Shown here in pieces: positions 24,843 to 36,080 of a DNA stretch of 56,049 bases. The stretch lies in NCBI GenBank assembly GCA_027604685.1, contig JADHYX010000114.1, positions 1 through 56,049 on the forward strand. The letters are read 5' to 3'. The stretch is from Lobulomyces angularis (taxonomy: Eukaryota; Chytridiomycota; Chytridiomycetes; Lobulomycetales; Lobulomycetaceae). Every line of letters starts with the position of its first letter. The stretch's first letter is position 1. The translations under genes were made by a program, and so were the position numbers. A model generated the notes under the pieces. That model did no database searches. It saw only the letters and a list, made by a program, of their open reading frames with translations, and was not told the DNA's origin.

Positions 24843-26129
24843 ATGCCAGTATTACTTCAACGTAGACAATCTCATTTATGTAAAACACACTTCCTTCTTT
24901 CTTATCTATTTAATATCTAATCCCATTTTAGCATTTCCTGAACATTTTGATACTTTAAATCATGCATTAAATTTGTTAGGATCAATAATTACAAACGTTG
25001 AAGAAACTCAACCATTAACTTCAGAAAAAATTCGCCATGCAACCTTATCATTATTGCAGCTTCCGGAACCTTTTTACAAAAAAGAATTCACTAAGGATGG
25101 AAAAAAATTACACAATGAAAAAGTTAATTCAAATGTTCCCCCAATTTCTACTCAAAAAACAAAAAGTTCTTTTATTGACCCAACTTTGGAATTTTATTCT
25201 GTGAAGCCTAAGAATGTTAAAGAACTAAGAAAGTTAATTGTTATGAAAGAGTGGGAAAAAGGCAGATTAGCGCGATGGTGGAAATGGCATGATGAACGTA
25301 CATTACTTAAAATATACTATTTCTTTAAAAATGTTAATTTTTTATTTGTTTTTCTTAGAATTAACTATTTTACAAAATGAGGAACAGAGAACTCTTCGAA
25401 GAAAACAATTTTTAACTAAATTAAGCTCTCATCCGTGGTTGTCACAAGAAGTTAATTTTCCCCCTTCCCCAACTTCGAAAATAGCTATATCAAGTCACGA
25501 ACAGAAACGATTAAAAAGAAAAATGCTACTTGAAAAACTTGTAGATGGAACAATATCTGGGTAGTCTCAAATTTTCTATTTTTCATTAATTGAAATTTTT
25601 TTTTGTTCAACATAGACCCTCTCCGCTTTCTGATCACGAGTTGCAAAAAAGAGACAGCGAAAATCACCATACTCGAAAAAGTGCTCTCTCTCGATTAAGG
25701 CAACATAGACCTAATGCCACAAGCATTGAAAAAAAAACAACCTCAATTTCAAAACTTTCTAAAGAATCTCTAGGCAAACCTCATAAAATTATGGAAAATT
25801 TACAACATACCTCATCCTCTTTTTCAAAAAAAAATCATCAAGAAAATATTACAGAAATTATTAATCGTCATCGTCAAACTGTTTTGAAAACATCTTTAAA
25901 CACTGGCGTGTTAAAAACCCCATCTTTGAGAGATGAAGTTAAAGATGCAATTGTTTTGGAAAAATGGAATGAAAATCGGGAAAAACTTTTGTTAAAAATC
26001 GAAGAGACTTTAAAGAACACTGGTGATTTAGATGCAAATTTGCTTTCGCAAAAGGATTTACTTTTTTATAATGGTTTGAAGTCTAGACAGCAAACCATTG
26101 AATCAGTTATAATTGCATCTATAGATTAA
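24843..26129 (+). CDS. Basic nuclear-type protein, weak Cdt1-like features
   Basis: Exon 1 encodes MPVLLQRRQSHL and splices to SFPEHFDTLNHALNLLGSII then TNVEETQPLTSEKIRHATLS. This recalls the Cdt1 winged-helix start (short LPxxF/Y, helix, then 'TF/LTSxKI'). Later parts are very basic and helical: EEQRTLRRKQFLTKLSSHPW, HEQKRLKRKMLLEKLV, SALSRLRQHRPN. A KELRKLIVMKEWEKGR segment is echoed by DEVKDAIVLEKWNENR near the C-terminus. Introns split H-D-E|Q-L-T and a region near 25560-25615. The protein ends ESVIIASID. If it is Cdt1 it would load MCM at origins, but the C-terminal MCM-binding fold is not convincing. Treat the identity as open. Confidence 0.5.
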
Positions 26130-26309
26130 ATAAAATTTTTTTTGTAGTTTCATTTATTTGTTATTCTCATATAGATTTTATCATTTTTAAGTTTTAAATA
26201 TATTTTGAAATTGAAAAAAAAAAAACGTTATAATTACATTTGGTTTACATTCTTAATATCTAATTTCTAAAAAAAGCTGTTTTTGATAATACTATTTAAT
26301 AAAAATAGT

Positions 26310-27724
26310 TCAGTTTTGAGCTATTGCTGTGAATAGTGCACTAAACTTTAAAAAAATGCTATGAATGATACCTATCAAATAGATTAATTTAAACCAACTA
26401 TTTCTTAACATAATTACCTATCGTCACAAAAGTACCTCCGCAAATCCCGCACATTCTAACAAGAAAGTGAATAAACGACGATGCTTTTTCTTCTGTTATT
26501 CTAACTGATATTGGTTCTATATCATATCTGAAGAATACGCCTGAACAATTCTTGTAAATTAAATTAATACTTTAATTTATATACCTGGAGTCCCATGATC
26601 CTTCATTTCAGTTTTGTGTTCAGTTACGGCATATTGATTAGTTAATAAAATCTTTTCGTTGTCAAATATAGAGCTTATTGCTTTCATAAAAAAAAATGGA
26701 TTCGCACCTCTATTGTGATCTACGAATATAGTGGGAACAACATGGATAAAATAACGAAACGATGTAAAATCTAAAATATGGCAAAGATATCAGTATGAAA
26801 ATAGTTAAGCGATATTAAATACGTTGATCTGAAAATTCTAGAGAATTATCAAGGGGGTTAACAAGTCCAGGATAATATTTTCCAAACGACAACTGATCAA
26901 TGCGATGAGTAAAATTGATGGCTGAAAGTTGCAGAAAAAAAAATTAAATAAGAAACTTAAAAGAAGATATTAAATAAATTACCTTCGTGAGGGGTATGGG
27001 CACCCCAATAACCATGACCCAAAGCAGTAAAATGAAGCATTCCACTAACCTTGTTCACATCAGCCCTGCCTTTAATTCTACAGGCTTCAGTTTCTTGAAT
27101 ATCAGAGCCAGAAACAGCATAAGGTTTGGCTAGTTTCTTTCCACCACTCATTTCCAGTTCTGCTTGCTTCATTGCTTTTTTAACATTTAATTGATGTACT
27201 CTTTTTGCATATTCTTTTGAACTGTTTTCAAGAAAGAAATTAATTTTTTTCTAAATAATTAAAAATATTTACTTCAAGAATTCAGCGCCTTTTGTGTCCC
27301 AAATAGTCTAAAAAAAGTTCAAACCAATAAAATTGAATAAAATATTTTAAAACCTTACTGATTCCTTTTTAAACATATGTTCTAAAATTACCAGTTCACC
27401 ACTTGAATCTAAAACATCTGCTCTTATGTTTTCACACTTCATTGCAATGGTAACATCTAAATTTATTGATAATGAGTGGTGGTGAGACCTTGTTTGATCT
27501 ACCAAAAATTCAAAATTTTGAATTGGTGTCAAAAATATTATTAGCTCATGCACTGAAAGATATACAAGAAACAAACACACCAAAATTGTGAGGAGTCCTA
27601 TGTTAACATAAAACCAACGTTGTAGTATTACATAAATATAATTACAATTACCTCCAGTTCCTGTCGAATTTTTTATATTTGTTTCTATTTTAGTAAAGGC
27701 ATCAAATTTAAAAAATCTACTCAT
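26310..27724 (-). CDS. ERV41: ER-Golgi vesicle protein Erv41/ERGIC2-like
   Basis: The N-terminus FFKFDAFTKIETNIKN precedes the first membrane helix (LLTILVCLFLVYLSVHELII). The lumenal domain has INLDVTIAMKCENIRADVLD, ETEACRIKGRADVNKVSGML, THRIDQLSFGKYYPGLVNPL and FIHVVPTIF. The segment GVFFRYDIEPISVRITEEKA leads to the second helix, FLVRMCGICGGTFVTIG. A last intron joins this to IIHSIFLKFSALFTAIAQN, which aligns with the ERGIC2 pattern GG.F.T.G..H. The Erv41-Erv46 complex cycles in COPII vesicles and retrieves ER residents. The motifs favour Erv41/ERGIC2 over Erv46, since the Erv46 cysteine-rich segment is absent. The start is the ATG at 27724. Confidence 0.88.
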
Positions 27725-27890
27725 TAATATTGAATTTTTTTTTTTTTAAAAATTAGGGTTTTCAAAAAATAAAATCTCATTTAAACAATTTTTTTACTTT
27801 TAAAAAACAACTTTCATTAAAAATTAAAGAAAAAAATACAGTAAATATAATTTTCTTTCTTTCTTAATACAAATGAGAATACTGGCTCAA

Positions 27891-29126
27891 TCATAAATTA
27901 GGTTGACCTATTGGAAGAAATAAAAAATTTAGAGTTTGGCTATGAAAATAACATAAAATTTATAAACTAGAAAAAAGTTACCTGAAATAAAAAACCACTT
28001 ATCAACGGAAGGATCAATTGGATTTGCAGGTTTTTTTGATTCAGAAGGAAGACTTTTGTATAGTGGATCATCGTGGGAAACTTTGTGCGGGGAGTCAGAC
28101 ACAGTTACATTGGAACTAAAAAAAAATGGTTAAAGTAAAGATGTGCATTTTAGAAATTACCATGATAGGCTATATTTGTCAGTTTTGTTTGGAACAACGC
28201 CAGTGAGCAGTTTGTGCCATGCTTCGTGGCATTCAGTAATAACCTCATTAGTATATTTTTTATTTTTTGCTTCGCCTAGAAAAATAATTGAAACACATGA
28301 GGGCAGAGCAATATAAGTTCATACCTGAAAAAGCAAAATTATTTTCTGGCTTCCCATCAGGAATTTTGTATATTCTAAACCATTCATTGGTTGCCCTTAA
28401 AAGACCAGGAAGATGCTTTTCGACATCTTCTATATCTGAAAATTTTTTAATAACTTAGAACGGAAACAGGTGTTACCATTTAGTTTGGAGGCAAGAGGAT
28501 CATTAACATCAATTGCAATAACTTTCCAATCTGTTTCCCCTAGATTAAAAACAAATTAAATGAAATACTTCTAAACACTTATATTACCTTCGTCAAGCAA
28601 AGCCATAGTACCAAGAACTTTCACTTGTTTAACTTGCCCTGTTTGTCCTACTGCCTCACCAATTTCACAAACGTCAAGTGGATCATTATCTCCAGCACAT
28701 TTAGTATCTGGGTGAGTGAAGTTAGGATCTTCCCAAGTCTAATAAGCAATTATAAAAGTTAAAATGTGGCATAATTTTTTACTTGAGGAAATGCCCCATA
28801 ATTCCAAATATAACCATGATGCGGAAAGCAGTTTCTGACATAACGAAGTTTACCTTTTTTCACATCTTGCTTAATTGGGTTAAAAGACTCCTCTTTAGAT
28901 ATCTAAGTGCAAGTGTTATTTTTCTTGCAAAAATCTTAAATATTACCTCTAATTTGGCATTAGTCCATCTAGGAATCTCAACAATCATGTTTAGAATAGT
29001 TTTTTCGCTATTAGCGTATAAAGGAATGTCGTGAAATGGAGAAACTACTTTACCATCTTTTTCTATATAAACACGATGTTCTAAAGAGTGTTGAGCCCCA
29101 ACTAAACGTGCTTTATAAGTTGACAT
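27891..29126 (-). CDS. IPP1: Inorganic pyrophosphatase, cytosolic eukaryotic type
   Basis: It hydrolyses pyrophosphate to phosphate. The sequence tracks yeast Ipp1 closely: [20 protein letters not shown], then [44 protein letters not shown] and AFPQTWEDP. Also present are [13 protein letters not shown] with the metal-binding Asp residues, [36 protein letters not shown] and [12 protein letters not shown]. The C-terminus is WFFISGQPNL after a last intron. The ATG at 29126 gives the family's usual start. Upstream the frame stays open for 21 more codons without an ATG and without acidic residues, discussed in the findings. A perfect CRE palindrome lies 110 bp upstream. Confidence 0.95.
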
Positions 29127-29235
29127 GAATCTGTTAATAACGTTCTGTGAGCGAAATATCTTTGAAATAGTAATATGGAAGAATTGCAAATTCTAAAAAT
29201 TGAAAAAACCCTGATCTTTTTTTTATTTGCGAAAA

Positions 29236-29243
29236 TGACGTCA
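29236..29243. promoter_or_regulatory. CRE palindrome upstream of the pyrophosphatase gene
   Basis: TGACGTCA within ATGACGTCAT, 110 bp upstream of the IPP1 start codon and within the 194-bp gap after the VPS33 stop. It is a consensus site for CREB/ATF-type bZIP factors. Confidence 0.4.
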
Positions 29244-29320
29244 TTCACTAAACTCTAAAAAACAGTTAAAAACAAACTAAATTTTTCAATTAAAATGAAA
29301 TGGCTATGTAATTGTAAAAA

Positions 29321-31849
29321 TTAAGAATCTTCATTATGCATAAGTTCAGTCATTAAAGTAGTACCGTTCAAAATGTTGGTAGTAACTACAACAAATTCTC
29401 TTCGACCTATAAAAAAAATTTTTTTTAGAGAAATGTAGTATACAAAAAAACCTTCTTCTTGCAAAGTTAGTAATCTCAATGCTGCAATTTCAGTAAATGT
29501 ACAACCACCTATGAAAACAACCAAAGTGACTTTAGAATTACTTTTTTCTAAAAAAATAAATCATGATTAGATGATTTTCTGAATCATTCTTACTCTTATG
29601 TGGTAACAGAAAATCCTCAAAAGTTTTCTGGGTCTCTTCAAAAGTTACACCATTTAATAATTTCAAAGCATCTTCCCAATTTTTCCATCCAATAACATTA
29701 TTATTGTTGTTTGCATCCAATTTTTTTGTTTCATCTACTAGCTTATGGGTAGCTAACTGAACTAACCTTATTGAAATTGGTGCAAAACCACTATAAACAT
29801 ATGATATGTCATTTGGAGTATGTTCATTCACTAAAAAAAAAGTTAAAAAAATTAATACTTTTAATATTCTACCATCGTCTACAATTAACCTTAAGGATTT
29901 TCTGATGGAAGGAAAATTATTACTTTTTGCCAAAGCGAGAGAAGAAGTAGCAACTTGCTTTTTCAGTAACCCAACTTTTTGCAAATTTTGGAGTGTAAGA
30001 ATTTGCTCGTAACCGTATGTCTATTCCACTGAATAAAAAATATTTTGATAAAAATATTTACCTGCACTATTTCTTTTTTCATAAAATCAAAATGCTTTAC
30101 TTTTAGCCCGTCATTCACTAATGAATAAAGGCAGAGAAGCCTTAAAATTTGCTGTATTGGCCGTTGCTTTCCAATCATTTCTTCAATATAATCTAAGTGG
30201 TTTTGATTTGCTAGCCCAGACACCGCACCTAATTTAGCAAAAAAAACATAAGAATATCGTAAAACCAGTTCAGATAGTTATTACTCTGCTGCATTTCAAG
30301 GTTTTTGTGAAACTCTTGTTCTGAGGTATATTTTGAGATTTGTTCACAAACATTAACATCTTTAAAAAAGTTTTGGAAATATTAAATAATTTATTCATAC
30401 GCATTCGCAGGCTCTGGTGTTCTGCTTGAAGACCACCTAACCTACCTATGAAATCTTTGATTTGCCCTATCGTTTTTGCTTGATGTCTACCTAAAAAAAT
30501 TTTTAAAGCAGTTTAATCAGCATATTCAAAAAGTAGATTGATTATACCTTCATAGTCATCGGAAATCCTTTTTGCAATTTGATTTAAAAGACCAGAAACT
30601 ACAGCAAAATTTTTATCTCTGAGCTAACCAAATAAAAAGACCAAATATCAATCTTAATACCTGAAAATGAAGTTTATCAGTGGAATTTAATGGAACTTTC
30701 TTCGGTTTATTGGAAACGTTTGTTGAAGAGGTAGCGAGAGAAGTTCCTGGCGGTTGCTGCTGTGTACCTATTAATGACTGATCCAACTCAACAAAAGCTA
30801 ATTGTATTAAAATGACGATATTTTTCAATTACTGCTTTTTATTCCAAATACTTCATCAATTAATCCTTCATAGGTGAGCTGAGTACACATTGGGGTAACG
30901 AGATCAACTTGACGATCAATTATTATCATTGATTCGAAGTCAGAAGTTGGTGGAAAAATTTTACTTTGGATTGCAGGATCGTCCAAATCTGAAACTAATT
31001 CTTCCCTCATTTTCAACAATGTAGAGCTTAAAATCTAAAACCAATAAAATTTACTCAGTTTTAATTAAATTAATACATTGGCGTTATTTCCCTTTCCACA
31101 AAATTTAGGAATTAAACCGAAAATGGTTTGTAAGTTCATAATAGCTTTCGCTAAGTAATAAATGGCAGTAGTATCACCATTTAAAGCGATTTCTTTGAAT
31201 GCAGAGTCATATTCAAGTGATAAAACGTCTTCATCTAGTGGGATTAAATCCAGGTGATATTCTCCAAAGGTGATACTGCCAAAAACACCTGCTGCTTCTA
31301 GAACCATTTCACATACCTAGGAAAATAATAAGTAGTGAGTAAGTGAAGTGTTTCCACTGACATTCTTTTATAAAACAAAATTTTACTAAAGTTCTGCGGG
31401 GGACAAAGAATAAGTGGTAATCTAACTTCAACCCTAAACTAACAAAGTATTTGATTTGCTCCGAGATCCACTTCATAGACTGAATCTTTGGTCGGACTAT
31501 GTAGATTAAACTTTTACATTCTGTTTCTAGTTTACTTTTTTGTAAATGATAAATCTTTTCAACCCCATGCTCCTTTAATAACGAAAATTCAGCAATGAGA
31601 GACAGCGGTCCAGATAACTGTTTCTAATTTTGTTGATTATGTAAATAATTTCCATTAATTTGATCAAATGATGCAATCGTTATAGATATATTGAATGAAA
31701 ATCAATGCAAAGATTAAATGTTCTTTGGCCAACTTATATAGTTGTAAACTTACATCCAGTACGAGGCCCTTTCTTCCTCTTACCGAATCCAATACTTGAA
31801 TAAACTGCTTTTTTGCAAATTCTTTTAATGCAAAAGAAGAAATAGACAT
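29321..31849 (-). CDS. VPS33: Sec1/Munc18-family protein Vps33-like (HOPS/CORVET)
   Basis: The protein starts MSISSFALKEFAKKQFIQVL with the Vps33-like segment RKGLVLD. Domain 2 motifs include IPLDEDVLSLEYDSAF, IYYLAKAIMNLQTIFG and the family hallmark MIIIDRQVDLVTPMCTQLTY followed by EGLIDEVFGI. The C-terminal domain has VTLVVFIGGCTFTEIAALRL, the usual 'GG.T..EI.ALR' motif, and ends TELMHNEDS. Vps33 is the SM subunit of HOPS/CORVET and templates vacuolar SNARE assembly. About a dozen short introns are present. The start ATG at 31849 is 169 bp from the divergent plus-strand gene, so the two may share a promoter region. Confidence 0.9.
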
Positions 31850-32018
31850 GCTTTAAAATTAAACGGTAAGTAGTTTCACACCAATAACAAAGTTAAATTT
31901 TTAAAAATACTTTTTTATCAAAAAAAATTTTGGAATATATGAACTTTATTTTAATAAATCCCAATTTTTGAATATATTATAGTAGTAATAACAAACTTCC
32001 AATATTGTGCTATTAAAT

Positions 32019-32802
32019 ATGAATCGATTTGTATCCACTTCTGTTTTGAAAGAAGGAGAGCTAGAAGAGAGAAAAGTAAATGCCCCAGTTTTAAGAGAGA
32101 CTGGAAATGGCAATGATCAACGGTTATTATAAAATTTATCAAATTCTCTTAACAAAAAGATTTAGGTCCTTATTTGAAAAGTTGCAGTCGCAGAAGTTGG
32201 CGAAGGAGGAGGAATTTCAAGGTAGTAATAAGATTACCAAACCTAACCTTTTTTTTTCACCACAGAAAGTATAAAATTTAGTAAAAGGATAAAACGGCTG
32301 GATGATGACGAAATAGAATTTTTAAATCAGCAGAATGAAATAAATAGAAATCTTGAATTTGCAAAAAAAAAAGAAGTTGATAAAGAGTTGGAAAATTTTA
32401 GAAAAGAAAAGTTGATGAATGAAGAAGGGAATATGCTTCATCATGCTGCTAAAATTAACCCTCGGATACAAGGTATTAAAAGTTGAAAATTTGCTACCAA
32501 AAAAATAAAATTTGTGGAAGTATAAATATTTGTTTTTTTTTTAAATGGCAAGAGCTACCTCCTAACTAATACATTTCATAGAAAAAAAGGAGGTGCTTCT
32601 TTCCAATAAGAAAGATTTTATAGTCAGAAAAAGAAAATCTGGGGAAGACCAACCGGCGAAAGGAAAACTGCTACTCAAAAATGAAAATGGCAATTCAATT
32701 AAAAAGTCAAGAGTTGATGACGAAAAAAAGCACACGAATCTGGAAGTGAAAATTGCTTTATGTGACTATAGTTCTAGTGACAGCGATGATGGGGAGGTCT
32801 GA
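32019..32802 (+). CDS. NIP30/PSME3IP1 (FAM192A) family protein
   Basis: The N-terminus MNRFVSTSVLKEGELEERK and the spliced segment RSLFEKLQSQKLAKEEEFQE, then IKFSKRIKRLDDDEIEFLN, match the NIP30 domain. In that domain RSLFE.L..QK..KEEEF precedes a D-E-V/I-FL helix. A charged helical region (KKKEVDKELENFRKEKLMNE) and a basic linker with KRKSGEDQPAKGK follow. The C-terminus is acidic and serine-rich (YSSSDSDDGEV), a likely CK2 target. In animals the protein binds the nuclear proteasome activator PA28-gamma through a CK2-phosphorylated tail, but whether this fungus has that partner is unknown. Introns lie near 32124-32163, 32221-32265 and 32473-32580. Confidence 0.8.
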
Positions 32803-33145
32803 ATTGCTGTGATTTAAAGATATATTACTCGATTGTTTTTTTTTTAATTTGATTTGTAATGAATTATCCTAATGCTGTAGCGGTTTAAATTTTACATATA
32901 ATCAATCTTTCTATCATTAAAATTCAAATTTCAGAAATTTCTTACTCCATTTAGCAATCAAAAAAGTTCAATTCTTTTATAATCCATTAGCCAATTTAGT
33001 TATTTGCTGACTTACTAAAACCTTCGGAAAAATTTTTGTAACTTTTTGTAAAATTATTTTTCCATTTTTTAACATCAAATATTAAGTTAAAGTAAACGAA
33101 GAAAAATTTTAAAAGTGAAAAATATATTCTTAAACGTGATCAGCA
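32803..33145. other. Intergenic, no gene seen
   Basis: AT-rich 343-bp spacer between two plus-strand genes. Nothing recognised. Confidence 0.5.
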
Positions 33146-35822
33146 ATGAAGATTTTAACAAAACCAAGGGGTGCAATGGCTTCTTCTGCAATTGCAGTTT
33201 TGTTTTTTCTGATTGTTAACCAGAACAATAGGAAGTTTAAAGCAAAAAACGATCAAAATGTCACTGAGAAGACAAAGAAAGCACCAAAGAAAGTTGGAGT
33301 TAACAGAGATTTTTTAGCTCAATGCAAAAAAATTTTTCCAATCATATTTCCAAAATTATTTTGCAAAGAAACCGGTCTGCTAGGTATTAACTTAACTAAA
33401 TTACAAATTTAAGTTTAGATTTAAAACCTTATTAAGGTTATTTCATTTTTCTAACAATAATCCTTGTATATAAATTTTTACAGCTTCCCTTGCTGGAGTT
33501 CTGATTATTAGGACATATCTTGATATTTGGTTTTCTGGATTCAATGGCATGGTAGTTAAATCTATTGTTTCTAGAAAAAGGCAGGATTTTATTAATTTAG
33601 TTGTGTTCACTTTTGGACTGATGATGTGGCCAATGTCGGTTGGTAATACCTTTCCTTAATTTTGACTTTTTCATTTTAGATAACAAACAACTCCCTGAAA
33701 ATGAATATTAGCGCTCTGAGTTTGGCCATTAGGAACAGGTTTTATACTTTTTCAAAATCTTAATAAACTTTATTAAGATTAACGAAACACGCACATAATC
33801 AATACTTTAAAGGGATAACTTTTTATAAAGTTGCCAACATCGATAACAGAATAAATAATGCTGACCAGCTTCTTACTCAAGTACATACTATTATATAAAA
33901 CCTGAAAATAACATTTTTAGGATATCGATAAATTTAGTGATACTCTCTCTCACTTGTATAGTGATACTTTGAAGCCTATTGTGGATATAGTCCTTTTTGC
34001 TATGAAGTTATCACAGGCTATTGGGGCAGAAGGACCCTTAATTATTATTGGCTATTTCGTATCTACCGCTTTTGGTAAAAATATATTATACAGTCATTTT
34101 AATATAGTTGAAGCTTTAAGAGTCATCTCACCACCGTTTGGAAAATTTACTGCAAACGAACAAAAATTAGTAATCCATAAAATTCTAATTCTTTTATATT
34201 TTTTTAGGAAGGCGAATTTCGTTATACTCATTCAAGAATTATTACACACGCAGAAGAAATTGCATTTTATCAAGGGAATAAACGTGAAAAGGAAGTTGCA
34301 AACAAGTCTTTTGACAAAATTTATCGCCATGTACAGCAAGTTTACCGTGTGCATTTCATGAATGGAATATTTGACAGTGTTTTAGTCAAATATTTAGCAA
34401 CTATGACAGCTTACTACTTGTTAGCTAGACCAGTATTGGATCCCAGATATGCTACAAAATATATGGGGGAATTTTCATCTGATCCAACAAAAATTATGGA
34501 GGACTACTCTAGAAATTCAGGTTATTTAGTGAACCTGAGTCAAGCTATAGGTCGTGTTATTTTGGCTGGCAGAGACTTAACCAGATTTGCAGGTTAATAG
34601 CCTCTTTGAAACGGAGTGTATCTAAAATTCTAATTTTTAAAGGGTATACTTCTAGAGTAGCAGAGTTTTTTGAAGTTTTGGAAAGTGTTAACCAGGGAAG
34701 ATATGTTAGATCTATGGTTGGCAAAGATTCCAACGGTATTGCTAATTCAGAAAAAAGCAAGGTGCAAGTTGTTAGTAAGAATGATTTAAATGGCAAAATT
34801 GTTGTGCAAAACAAAATTATTAAATTTGAAAATGTCCCAATTATCACTCCGAATGGTGATATTTTAGTAAAGGAGTTAAATATGGTTGTGGAACCAGGGA
34901 TGAATACTTTGGTTACTGGTCCAAATGGTTTGTAAAATTTTGTACTCTATTTTAAATTCTTTCAGGATGCGGAAAAAGCTCCTTGTTCAGAATTTTGGGA
35001 GACCTTTGGTAAATTTTATTAATTAGTAGCTATTACTAATATAAAGGCCGCTGTTTGGTGGTGTATTAACTAAACCTTCTCCGGAAAAGTTATTTTATGT
35101 TCCTCAAAAGCCATACCTAGCAATCGGTAAAAAGATAGACAAAATCACAGTTTAACTTTTGTATAAAGGGACATTGAGGGACCAAGTGATATATCCTCAT
35201 ACATCATCTGAAGCAAGGGCAATCGGATTTAATGATGAAGAGATATTTAAGTTATTGGAAGCCGTAAAACTAGAGTACCTTGTCGTTCGAGAAGGTGGAT
35301 GGGATGCTGTATCAGATTGGGCGGATGTTTTATCTGTAATAATATTTTTTGTAAAGCTTTTTTTTTAACAATTTTAGGGCGGAGAAAAGCAACGAATTGC
35401 AATGGCAAGACTGTTTTACCACAAGCCGTATTATTTTTTTTGTATGATTTATATTAAATTACGATTCTAAGTGACTATGCTATATTGGACGAATGTACTA
35501 GTGCTGTATCAGTTGATGTTGAGTCTATCATGTAATTTTCAATCATGACAATATAATTTTTTTAGAGATTCTTAAACTATCTTTTTAAGGTACAATTATG
35601 CAAAAAAATGTAAGATTACCTTGTTTACTGTTTCCCATCGCCAAAGCTTATTTAAGCACCATGAATATTTGCTGCGTTTTGGTAAGATAAGAGAAGTGAT
35701 TTGAGAATTATAATTTTCTAGATGGGGAAGGAAGCTATACGTTTGGAAAAATGGACCATCCAGATGCTCCTGACCCATTTGGCTTTAGTCATGGAAAGTC
35801 CAGGTTTACCGAAAAGAAATAG
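33146..35822 (+). CDS. Peroxisomal ABC half-transporter, ABCD/PXA family
   Basis: An N-terminal segment with a membrane helix (SSAIAVLFFLIVNQN) leads to the ABCD membrane domain: ASLAGVLIIRTYLDIWFSG, ISALSLAIRNRLTKHAHNQY and the EAA-like motif EFRYTHSRIITHAEEIAFYQ with GNKRE. The ATPase domain contains Walker A GPNGCGKSS, the C-loop LSGGEKQRIAMARLFYHKP, Walker B AILDECTSAVS and the H-loop TVSHR. It ends SHGKSRFTEKK. The layout (membrane domain then one nucleotide-binding domain) is that of a half-transporter that dimerises to import very-long-chain acyl-CoA into peroxisomes. Whether it is the PXA1 or PXA2 member is not decided. Introns are frequent and short, and several cut the nucleotide-binding domain. 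Confidence 0.93.
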
Positions 35823-36080
35823 TAAAATTTTTTTTTTGTACAATTTTAATTATATTATTTTAAATATTGTTATGTAATAAAAATATGTTTTAAGGATAAA
35901 CCAAAAAAAAAAAAAATCATCTATAAAATTTATTTTTTTAAATTTAAAAATTGATTTTACAAATATATTAACCCTAATTGAAAGTCTATCTCATGTCGAC
36001 TCTTTATAAAATTTGGTTAATCTATTCATCATATTGTTACATTAGCCAAAAAATTCTAACTTGAAACAGATATTCGTATC

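Noticed and set aside
34557..34847. Minus-strand open frame opposite the ABC transporter
   Set aside because: It is the complement of the coding region leading to the Walker A exon and has no features of its own.
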